36,034 nt of DNA from Nitrospirota bacterium (GTDB taxonomy: Bacteria; Nitrospirota; JACRHL01), in contig JAOUMB010000028.1 of assembly GCA_029881725.1 (NCBI GenBank), forward strand, positions 1 through 36,034, read 5' to 3'. The position numbers and the translations under genes are program-made. Shown one piece after another: positions 15,287 through 21,852 of the stretch. The first letter of the stretch is position 1, and every line of letters starts with the position of its first letter. The notes under the pieces were generated by a model. The model searched no databases, was not told where the DNA came from, and saw only the letters and a program-made list of their open reading frames with translations.

Positions 15287-16168
15287 ATGGCGGTCAAGGG
15301 CATCATTCTGGCGGGCGGATCGGGCACCCGGCTATACCCTCTTACCCATGCGGTGAGCAAGCAGCTGATGCCGGTATACGACAAGCCGATGATCTATTAC
15401 CCCCTGTCCACCCTGATGCTGCTGGGTATCCGGGACATTCTGCTCATCACCACCCCTCACGACCGGTCCGCTTTCGAGCGCCTGCTGGGGGACGGTTCCG
15501 ACTGGGGCATCCGCCTCACCTATTGCGAGCAGCCGCGTCCGGAGGGACTGGCCCAGGCCTTCGTGCTGGGTGCCGACCACATCGGCGACGACCGGGTCTG
15601 CCTGATCCTGGGCGACAATATCTTTTACGGCCACCACCTGATTGCCACCCTCAGAAAGGGGGCGGACCAGGCATCCGGTGGAACCATCTTCGCCTATCGG
15701 GTGCGTGACCCGCAGCAGTACGGCGTGGTCTCCTTCGGCCCCGACGGGCGGGTGATGGACATTGAGGAGAAGCCGGCAAAACCAAAATCGCGCTACGCCG
15801 TGCCCGGCATCTATTTTTTCGACTCGGGTGTGGTGGAGGTCGCCCACAACCTGAAGCCGTCACCCCGTGGCGAGCTTGAAATCACCGACGTCAACCGTCA
15901 CTACATGCAACGGGGCGACCTGCAGGTGGAGGTGCTGGGCCGGGGGGTGGCCTGGTTGGACACCGGCACCCATGAATCCCTGCTGATGGCCGCCAACTAT
16001 GTGGAAGCCATCGAGCAGCGTCAGGGCCTCAAGGTGTCCTGTCTGGAAGAAATCGCCCTGCGCATGGGCTTTATTGATGAGGGTCAGGTGGAAAAACTGG
16101 CACATACCATGGCCAAGAACAGTTACGGGCAGTACCTGCTTGATCTGCTGGCGGAGCGCCGCGCATGA
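15287..16168 (+). CDS. rmlA: Glucose-1-phosphate thymidylyltransferase
   Basis: The protein has 293 residues, the usual length. It converts glucose-1-phosphate and dTTP to dTDP-glucose, the first step of dTDP-sugar synthesis. The nucleotide-binding motif GGSGTRL is at residues 10-16. Further family signatures are [25 protein letters not shown] and the TGTHESL segment near the C-terminus. The ATG at 15287 follows AAGGGGAA. It is the first gene of a long plus-strand glycan operon and overlaps rmlC by 4 bases. Confidence 0.97.
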   Translation: MAVKGIILAGGSGTRLYPLTHAVSKQLMPVYDKPMIYYPLSTLMLLGIRDILLITTPHDRSAFERLLGDGSDWGIRLTYCEQPRPEGLAQAFVLGADHIGDDRVCLILGDNIFYGHHLIATLRKGADQASGGTIFAYRVRDPQQYGVVSFGPDGRVMDIEEKPAKPKSRYAVPGIYFFDSGVVEVAHNLKPSPRGELEITDVNRHYMQRGDLQVEVLGRGVAWLDTGTHESLLMAANYVEAIEQRQGLKVSCLEEIALRMGFIDEGQVEKLAHTMAKNSYGQYLLDLLAERRA

Positions 16169-16722
16169 AGTTTCACACCACACCGCTGGCAGGGGTGCAG
16201 GTCATTGAGCCCACCGTGTTCGGTGACGCGCGCGGTTTTTTCATGGAGGTCCACCACCAGGGGCGCTTTGCCGAGGCCGGCATCGACGCCCGTTTCGTGC
16301 AGGACAACCATTCCGGATCGGTGCGCAATACCCTGCGCGGCCTGCACTATCAGATTGAACACCCGCAGGGAAAGCTGGTGCGCTGCATCGTGGGCGAGAT
16401 TTTCGACGTGGCGGTGGACCTGCGCCGGGGCTCGCCCACGTTCGGCCAGTGGCACGCCACCACCCTGTCGGCGGAAAACCGGCTGCAACTGTGGGTCCCG
16501 CCCGGCTTCGCCCATGGCTTTGCCGTCACCTCGGATCGGGCGGAGGTGATCTACAAGTGCACCGACGTCTACTTCCCCGCGGGGGAACGTTCCCTGCGCT
16601 GGAACGATCCGCGGGTGGGCATTGCCTGGCCGGTCGGCGATCCGGTCCTGTCGCCCAAGGACGCGGAGGCGCCGCTGCTGGATGCCATCCCCGACAGCGA
16701 TCTGTTTTCCCTGGAGGCGTAA
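16165..16722 (+). CDS. rmlC: dTDP-4-dehydrorhamnose 3,5-epimerase
   Basis: The protein has 185 residues with a cupin fold. The catalytic base is His61 in LRGLHYQ, and the family segments [31 protein letters not shown] and [10 protein letters not shown] are all present. It epimerises dTDP-4-keto-6-deoxyglucose at C3 and C5 in the rhamnose branch. The start codon overlaps the rmlA stop (ATGA), and rmlB begins 3 bases after its stop. Confidence 0.97.
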   Translation: MKFHTTPLAGVQVIEPTVFGDARGFFMEVHHQGRFAEAGIDARFVQDNHSGSVRNTLRGLHYQIEHPQGKLVRCIVGEIFDVAVDLRRGSPTFGQWHATTLSAENRLQLWVPPGFAHGFAVTSDRAEVIYKCTDVYFPAGERSLRWNDPRVGIAWPVGDPVLSPKDAEAPLLDAIPDSDLFSLEA

Positions 16723-16725
16723 GTT

Positions 16726-17766
16726 GTGAGCGGCACCATTCTGGTTACCGGCGGCGCCGGGTTTATCGGCTGCAATCTGGTGCGCCTGCTGCTGGCGGAG
16801 CGGCCGGAACTGAACGTCATCAACCTGGATCTGCTCACTTACGCCGGGCGGCGCGAGAATCTGGTGGACCTGCCCCACCCGGAACGGCACCTGCTGGTGC
16901 ATGGGGACATCCGGGATGCGGGGCTGGTGGCCTCCCTGTTCGACGGCAGCCACCCGGATCTGGCCGCCCGCGGCTGGGAGGCGCCCACCCGGGTGGCGCA
17001 CCTGGCGGCGGAATCCCACGTGGACCGCTCCATCACCGGGCCGGAGGTGTTCGTGACCACCAACGTGCACGGCACCCAGATTCTGCTGGAGGCCGCCCGC
17101 CGGGCCTGGGACGGGCGCAACGGGGTGCGCTTTCTGCACGTCTCCACCGACGAGGTGTACGGCTCCCTGGGGCCCACCGGCTACTTCACCGAGGCCACCC
17201 CACTGGCCCCCAACAGCCCGTACTCCGCCAGCAAGGCCGGTTCCGACCTGATGGCCCGCGCCTATGTGGAAACCTTCGGCCTGCCGGTGGTGATTACCCG
17301 CTGCTCCAACAACTATGGCCCCTACCAGCTGCCGGAAAAGTTCATTCCGGTGGTCATCGACCGGATTCTGGAGCGGCAGCCGATTCCGGTGTATGGCGAC
17401 GGCGGCAACGTGCGCGACTGGTTGTACGTGATGGACCATGCCCGCGCCCTGCTCACGGCCCTGGAGGCGGGCAGGGACGGTGAGGTATACAACATCGGCG
17501 GCCACAACGAGTGGGCCAACATCGACATTGCCGGCCTGCTGTGTGACATGGTGGATGCCCGCGCCGATACGGACGGTTCGCGGAAGCTGATCACCTTCGT
17601 CGAGGACCGTCTGGGCCACGACCGGCGCTACGCCATCGACCCGTCCAAAACCAGCAGCGAACTGGGGTGGAAGCCGGAACATACGTTTGAAACCGGCATT
17701 GCGGTGACCGTGGACTGGTATCTGGCCAACCGGGAATGGGTCCGCGCCGCCAAGGCGGGATTGTAA
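16726..17766 (+). CDS. rmlB: dTDP-glucose 4,6-dehydratase
   Basis: The protein has 346 residues. It is an extended short-chain dehydrogenase with the NAD motif GGAGFIG (residues 9-15), the dehydratase triad T141-D142-E143, and the YxxxK pair Tyr166/Lys170. Other signatures are NLDLLTYAGRRENL, AAESHVDRSI and NNYGPYQLPEK. It forms dTDP-4-keto-6-deoxyglucose, the branch point between the RmlC/RmlD route and the WecE-type aminotransferase encoded at 24799. The start is GTG at 16726 with GGAGG 8 bases upstream. Confidence 0.97.
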   Translation: MSGTILVTGGAGFIGCNLVRLLLAERPELNVINLDLLTYAGRRENLVDLPHPERHLLVHGDIRDAGLVASLFDGSHPDLAARGWEAPTRVAHLAAESHVDRSITGPEVFVTTNVHGTQILLEAARRAWDGRNGVRFLHVSTDEVYGSLGPTGYFTEATPLAPNSPYSASKAGSDLMARAYVETFGLPVVITRCSNNYGPYQLPEKFIPVVIDRILERQPIPVYGDGGNVRDWLYVMDHARALLTALEAGRDGEVYNIGGHNEWANIDIAGLLCDMVDARADTDGSRKLITFVEDRLGHDRRYAIDPSKTSSELGWKPEHTFETGIAVTVDWYLANREWVRAAKAGL

Positions 17767-17774
17767 CCGGCGCC

Positions 17775-18623
17775 ATGCGGATTCTGATTACCGGCGCCAA
17801 CGGCATGCTGGGGCGGGACGTGACCGCCGAACTGGCTCCGCGCCACGAGGTGCGCCCCTTCCCCCGCGCGGCGCTGGACATTGCCGACTTTGCCGCCGTG
17901 CGCGACGAGGTGGGACGGGTGGCGCCGGACCTGATCGTCAACTGCGCCGCCTATACCGACGTGGATGGCTGCGAGTCCGACCCGGAGGGCGCGTACCTGG
18001 GCAATGCCCTGGGGCCGCGCCATCTGGCGGTGGCGGCGGCCGCCGTCGGCGCCGCCCTGCTGCACGTCTCCACCGATTATGTCTTTCCCGGCGACGCGGA
18101 GCGCCCGTATACGGAATTCGACCCGGTGGGACCGGCCACCGTGTACGGCCGCAGCAAGCTGGCCGGGGAGGTGGCGGTGCGCGATCACTGCCCGCGCCAC
18201 TACATCGTGCGTACCGCCTGGCTGTATGGGGAGCACGGCCACAACTTCGTTCATACCATCCGCCGTCTGGCGGCGGAAAAGGACCGCCTGACGGTGGTGG
18301 ACGACCAGATCGGCAACCCCACCTGGACCGCCGACCTAGCGCGGATGATCGGGCAGTTGATCGAAACCGGTGCCTACGGCACTTACCATGCCACCGCCGT
18401 CGGGGAGGTGAGCTGGCACGGTTTTGCCACCGAAATCGTGCGCCTGTCCGGCCTGTCCACACCGGTGGACCCGGTGCCCAGCGAGCGCTTTCCGCGCCCC
18501 GCACCGCGCCCGGCCTATTCGGCGCTGGACAACCTCTGCCTGCGGCAATTGGGCATCGAAATGCTCCCCTGGCGGGAGGCGTTGGAGGATTTTTTTGCCC
18601 GGCAGCGGGAGTCCGCCGGTTAA
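17775..18623 (+). CDS. rmlD: dTDP-4-dehydrorhamnose reductase
   Basis: The protein has 282 residues. It is an NAD(P)H-dependent reductase of the SDR superfamily with ITGANGMLG at the N-terminus, NCAAYTDVDGCE, STDYVFPG, and the catalytic Tyr124/Lys128 in YGRSK. It completes dTDP-L-rhamnose. The start at 17775 lies 8 bases after the rmlB stop and has only a weak ribosome site, suggesting translation by coupling. The gene order rmlA-C-B-D differs from the common rmlB-D-A-C of enterobacteria. Confidence 0.96.
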   Translation: MRILITGANGMLGRDVTAELAPRHEVRPFPRAALDIADFAAVRDEVGRVAPDLIVNCAAYTDVDGCESDPEGAYLGNALGPRHLAVAAAAVGAALLHVSTDYVFPGDAERPYTEFDPVGPATVYGRSKLAGEVAVRDHCPRHYIVRTAWLYGEHGHNFVHTIRRLAAEKDRLTVVDDQIGNPTWTADLARMIGQLIETGAYGTYHATAVGEVSWHGFATEIVRLSGLSTPVDPVPSERFPRPAPRPAYSALDNLCLRQLGIEMLPWREALEDFFARQRESAG

Positions 18624-18657
18624 GCCCCCGCGCGGGACGTCCGATCAGTCAGACAGG

Positions 18658-19605
18658 ATGATGAACAAGGCCAAATACAGCGTGGTGATTCCCGTATACA
18701 ACAGTGAGGGGATCGTGGCCACCACCCTGGACCGCACCGCGGCGTTTTTCGAGCAGGCCGGGCTCGATTACGAGATCGTTGCCGTCAACGACAACAGCCG
18801 TGACGGCAGTTGGGAGGTGATCGCCGCGAAGGCGCGGGAAAATCCACGCATCGTGGCCATCAACCTGCTGCGCAATTACGGTCAGCACAACGCCAACATG
18901 TGTGGGTTCATGCATGCCACCGGCGATTGGGTGGTGACCATGGACGACGACCTGCAAAACCCGCCGGAAGAAATCGCCCACCTGATCGAAAAGGCCGCCG
19001 AAGGGCATGATCTGGTGATCGGACGTTTCCGCGAAAAAAAACACGTCTTTTACCGGCGCATCGGCAGCAAGCTGATCGGCGCCATCAATCACCGCATTTT
19101 CTACAAGGACAAGGATCTGGTGCTGACCAACTTCCGCCTGATCCGGCGCGACGTGATCGACCGCATCACCGGCTACCGCACCAGTTACCCCTACGTGCCG
19201 GGGCTGTCCCTGATGTTCTCCAACAGCCGCGCCAACACCTGGGTGGAGCACCATCCGCGCACCGTGGGGCAGACCAACTACAGCCTGTACAAGATTCTCA
19301 AGCTGGTGGCCACCATCCTGTTCAACTACTCCTCCTATCCGCTGCGGGTGGTGGCGGCGGGGGGCCTGGTGGTTTCCCTGCTCAGTTTCCTGCTGGGAGG
19401 TGTCTATCTGGGCATGGCCCTGTTCCGCGAGACCCAGGTGCCGGGCTGGACCACGCTGGTGGTGTTGCTGTCGTTTTTCAACGGAATCACCATGATGATC
19501 CTCGGCATGCTGGGGGAATACGTGGTGCGCCTGCTCAACCAGAGCAGTTCCAGCGAGTCGTTCCACGTGAAGGAAGTGGTGCGCGTGCCGGCGGAGGGGG
19601 CATGA
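18658..19605 (+). CDS. Membrane-anchored family 2 glycosyltransferase (ArnC/DPM1-like)
   Basis: The protein has 315 residues. The GT2 domain (SVVIPVYNSE at 8-17, VNDNSRDGS, and the metal site DDDLQ near 96-100) is followed by two C-terminal transmembrane helices (about 215-245 and 260-290). This layout is that of enzymes that load a sugar onto undecaprenyl or dolichyl phosphate, such as ArnC, GtrB and DPM1. It would act at the inner face of the cytoplasmic membrane. Two small 4-TM proteins just downstream resemble the flippase halves that accompany ArnC-type enzymes. The donor sugar cannot be read; dTDP-sugars are made by neighbouring genes, but ArnC-type enzymes generally use UDP- or GDP-sugars. 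The start may be 18658 or 18661. It overlaps the sulfotransferase gene by 4 bases. Confidence 0.9.
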   Translation: MMNKAKYSVVIPVYNSEGIVATTLDRTAAFFEQAGLDYEIVAVNDNSRDGSWEVIAAKARENPRIVAINLLRNYGQHNANMCGFMHATGDWVVTMDDDLQNPPEEIAHLIEKAAEGHDLVIGRFREKKHVFYRRIGSKLIGAINHRIFYKDKDLVLTNFRLIRRDVIDRITGYRTSYPYVPGLSLMFSNSRANTWVEHHPRTVGQTNYSLYKILKLVATILFNYSSYPLRVVAAGGLVVSLLSFLLGGVYLGMALFRETQVPGWTTLVVLLSFFNGITMMILGMLGEYVVRLLNQSSSSESFHVKEVVRVPAEGA

Positions 19606-20381
19606 GCGGGCACCTGTTCATCGTTGGCGCCCAGCGCTGCGGCACCACCTGGCTGTACCAGTTGCTGGACCAGCACCCGCAGATCGTCATGGCCCGTCCA
19701 GTGCGGCCGGAGCCGAAGTTCTTTTCGCAGGACGCGTTGTACGAGCGGGGTCTCGATTACTACGAGCAGACCTTCTTCGCCGGGCTGGAGACCGGGGAGG
19801 GGATCCGCTACCGGGGTGAAAAGAGCACATCGTATCTGGACTCGGACGAAGCCGCCGAGCGCATCGCCCGCCACTACCCGGACGCCCGCATCCTGATTCT
19901 GGTGCGCGACCCGGTGGCGCGGGCGGTGTCCCATTGGCGGTTCTCGGTGGAAAATGCGGTGGAAAACCTGCCTATCGAGGAGGCCTTCAGCGGCGAGGAA
20001 GCCCGCCTGGAGGCCTTCGACCCGACCCGAATTTCCGTTTCGCCCTACGCCTATCTCACCCGGGGACGCTACATCGAGGGGGTGGAGCGGTATGCCCGTC
20101 ACTTCCCCGCATCGCACATTCACGTGTTGGTCAACGAGCAACTGGTGGGCCGCCGGGAGGCGGTGCGGGAGTTGTATCAGGCACTGGGGGTGGATGCATC
20201 GTTCCAGCCCGCGGGCCTGGACCAGCGGGTCAACGCCTCCAGCGTCGAAACGGAACGGCGAGCCGCCCTGAGCCCGGAACTGGAGGCATGGGCACGGGAT
20301 TACTTTGCGGGGCCCACCGCCCGCCTGGAGGCGTGGCTGGGGCGCCCCATCCCCGAGTGGCGCAGGGGAGTGCCCCGTTGA
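19602..20381 (+). CDS. PAPS-dependent sulfotransferase
   Basis: The protein has 259 residues. The 5'-phosphosulfate-binding loop is QRCGTTWL (residues 11-18) just after the first strand, and the 3'-phosphate motif is [11 protein letters not shown] (102-112) with the conserved Arg and Ser. This is the heparan-sulfate/NodH-like carbohydrate sulfotransferase pattern; GEKSTSYL resembles the acceptor-side catalytic segment. It would transfer sulfate from PAPS to a sugar hydroxyl. The start overlaps the previous stop and its own stop (TGA) overlaps the TTG start of the next gene, so it is embedded in the operon. No PAPS synthesis genes are visible here. Confidence 0.88.
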   Translation: MSGHLFIVGAQRCGTTWLYQLLDQHPQIVMARPVRPEPKFFSQDALYERGLDYYEQTFFAGLETGEGIRYRGEKSTSYLDSDEAAERIARHYPDARILILVRDPVARAVSHWRFSVENAVENLPIEEAFSGEEARLEAFDPTRISVSPYAYLTRGRYIEGVERYARHFPASHIHVLVNEQLVGRREAVRELYQALGVDASFQPAGLDQRVNASSVETERRAALSPELEAWARDYFAGPTARLEAWLGRPIPEWRRGVPR

Positions 20382-20713
20382 TCCCGTTTCTGGTGGTGCT
20401 GGCCACCGTGGCGCTGCAAATCGGCGCGGCGCTGGTGCTCAAGGGGCTGGCCGACCGGCCCCAGGCCCCGATGCTGCTGCTGGCGGGGGGCATGGCGCTG
20501 GTGGTGGCCTTCAACGGACTGCGCTTTGTGATGTGGGGGGTCGCGCACCGGCGCTATCCCTTGAGCCTTACCTATCCAATGAGCGCCGTGTTTTTTCCGC
20601 TCATGCTGCTGATTTCCCACCAGTTCGGCGAGCCGGTGGCGGCCCGGCAGGTGGCCGGTACCGTGCTGATCACCTGCGGGGTGCTGTGGATGCTGGCGCG
20701 GGTGAAGGCATGA
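20378..20713 (+). CDS. Small 4-TM EmrE/ArnE-like membrane protein
   Basis: The protein has 111 residues with four predicted membrane helices (about 2-24, 31-50, 57-78, 85-107). It starts at TTG 20378, which overlaps the upstream TGA and has AGGGGAG 7 bases before it; an ATG start would lose the first helix. The SMR-fold signature [11 protein letters not shown] is clear. It lacks the TM1 glutamate that EmrE needs for proton-coupled drug export, so it is more likely a lipid-linked-sugar flippase subunit like ArnE/ArnF. Its probable partner is the protein at 21306. The pairing is inference from context. Confidence 0.75.
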   Translation: MIPFLVVLATVALQIGAALVLKGLADRPQAPMLLLAGGMALVVAFNGLRFVMWGVAHRRYPLSLTYPMSAVFFPLMLLISHQFGEPVAARQVAGTVLITCGVLWMLARVKA

Positions 20714-21309
20714 GCGGCCTGAAGGGGATGCTGGCCCGCAATCAGGTGGTCAAGCTGACCGTCAACCACGCCTATGTTTATCTGCTTCACCTGTTGCACA
20801 CGGTGCTGGATCTGCTGCCGTGGTTTCTGCGCGGGCTGGTGTGGCGCATGTTCATGCCCAGGGCCGGGCGGCACCTGTTTTTTGACCACAAGGTATACAT
20901 CAAGTTTCCGTGGTTGCTGGAGGCCGGGGACCGGGTGTCCATCAACCGGGGGGTGTCGTTTTATCCCGACTTTTTCGGCGGGCACCGGATCATCCTCGGC
21001 AGCGACGTGCGGGTGGCGCCGGGGGTGCGCTTTCACGCCGCCAGCCACGACACCGGGGATACCGAATACCGCCACACCGGCGGCACCATCACCGTGGGCA
21101 ATCAGGTGTGGATCGGTGCCGGTGCGATTATCCTGCCGGGGGTGACCATCGGCGACGGCAGCGTTGTGGGGGCGGGCAGCGTGGTAAACCGCGACGTTCC
21201 CCCCGGCGTGGTGGTGGCGGGGGTGCCGGCCCGGGTGGTCCGGGAGCGAATGCTGGCCGCCGGGGATGGGTCGGCCGCTGCCGAAAACCCCGCCGCGGAC
21301 CCGTCATGA
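20710..21309 (+). CDS. Left-handed beta-helix (hexapeptide) acyltransferase
   Basis: The protein has 199 residues. After a hydrophobic N-terminal part (about 20-50) the C-terminal half carries hexapeptide repeats ([13 protein letters not shown], then [16 protein letters not shown], then [11 protein letters not shown]) ending in [13 protein letters not shown]. This is the WcaF/NodL/maltose acetyltransferase type, which uses acetyl-CoA or acyl-CoA to modify sugars. The His in AASHDTGD is the likely catalytic base. The start overlaps the previous stop by 4 bases (ATGA). It probably O-acetylates the glycan or its lipid-linked precursor; acceptor unknown. Confidence 0.85.
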   Translation: MSGLKGMLARNQVVKLTVNHAYVYLLHLLHTVLDLLPWFLRGLVWRMFMPRAGRHLFFDHKVYIKFPWLLEAGDRVSINRGVSFYPDFFGGHRIILGSDVRVAPGVRFHAASHDTGDTEYRHTGGTITVGNQVWIGAGAIILPGVTIGDGSVVGAGSVVNRDVPPGVVVAGVPARVVRERMLAAGDGSAAAENPAADPS

Positions 21310-21617
21310 GCGGTTCGCTGGCCGCGCTGGCCGGGGCACTGATTTCCACCGCCTTGGCCCAGGTGTCCTACAAGGCATATTTTCGTGATCGCCGTTTGCC
21401 GCTGCTGGTCCTGGCGCTGGGGCTGTTCGTGAGCGCCGCTGCCTGTTCCTATCTGGCCCTGCGCGGCCTGACCCTGGGGGTGGTGTACATGAGTACCGCC
21501 CTCACCCACGTGATGGTGGCGGCCCTCTCCTGGCGCCTGCTGGGTGAGCGCCTGACCCGCGATCACGGCATCGGACTGGCGCTGATCACAGCCGGTATTG
21601 TGATGTATGCCGCCTGA
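21306..21617 (+). CDS. Small 4-TM EmrE/ArnF-like membrane protein
   Basis: The protein has 103 residues with four membrane helices and no TM1 glutamate. It shares the small DMT/SMR fold with the protein at 20378 ([11 protein letters not shown] then [23 protein letters not shown]) but is clearly a different subunit. The start overlaps the acyltransferase stop (ATGA). Two unequal SMR-like proteins close to an ArnC-like glycosyltransferase parallel ArnE/ArnF, the flippase for undecaprenyl-phosphate-aminoarabinose. It is the last gene before a 235-base non-coding gap. Confidence 0.72.
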   Translation: MSGSLAALAGALISTALAQVSYKAYFRDRRLPLLVLALGLFVSAAACSYLALRGLTLGVVYMSTALTHVMVAALSWRLLGERLTRDHGIGLALITAGIVMYAA

Positions 21618-21722
21618 TTCGGGTCTCCGACTTCCGGGAAAAGGAGGCGCCAAGGAAGCCCCTTCACACGAATTTCACGCTAAAAAAACAGGCGTTTTCC
21701 GGTAATCAAACCCCCGTAAATG

Positions 21723-21743
21723 ACCGATTGGATATAGATCGGT
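21723..21743 (+). promoter_or_regulatory. Inverted repeat with a TATAGA box upstream of the GT-C gene
   Basis: ACCGAT (21723-21728) and ATCGGT (21738-21743) are perfect inverted arms around a 9-base spacer that contains TATAGA (21733-21738), a possible -10. I see no good -35. An operator overlapping the promoter of the second half of the glycan locus would suit this position. The surrounding 235 bases also contain a poly-A tract near 21682. Confidence 0.35.
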
Positions 21744-21756
21744 ACCGGAGCGCACA

Positions 21757-21780
21757 GGCCTCCCATCCCGTGGGGAGGCC
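21757..21780 (+). terminator. Hairpin in the leader of the GT-C gene
   Basis: GGCCTCCC (21757-21764) pairs perfectly with GGGAGGCC (21773-21780) around an 8-base loop. GGGCGTTTC follows, a short T-containing stretch. It may terminate the upstream rml operon or act as an attenuator, because the next start codon is 73 bases further on. Confidence 0.4.
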
Positions 21781-21852
21781 GGGCGTTTCACCTACATGCG
21801 TGGCCGGGCAACGCCCGCTGCCATGTCTTGCGTTATTTTCAGGGATCCAGTC

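Noticed and set aside
20378-20713. Drug-efflux SMR transporter
   Set aside because: The TM1 glutamate essential for EmrE-type antiport is missing, and the gene is coupled to glycan genes. A second, different SMR-like gene lies close by, as in ArnE/ArnF.
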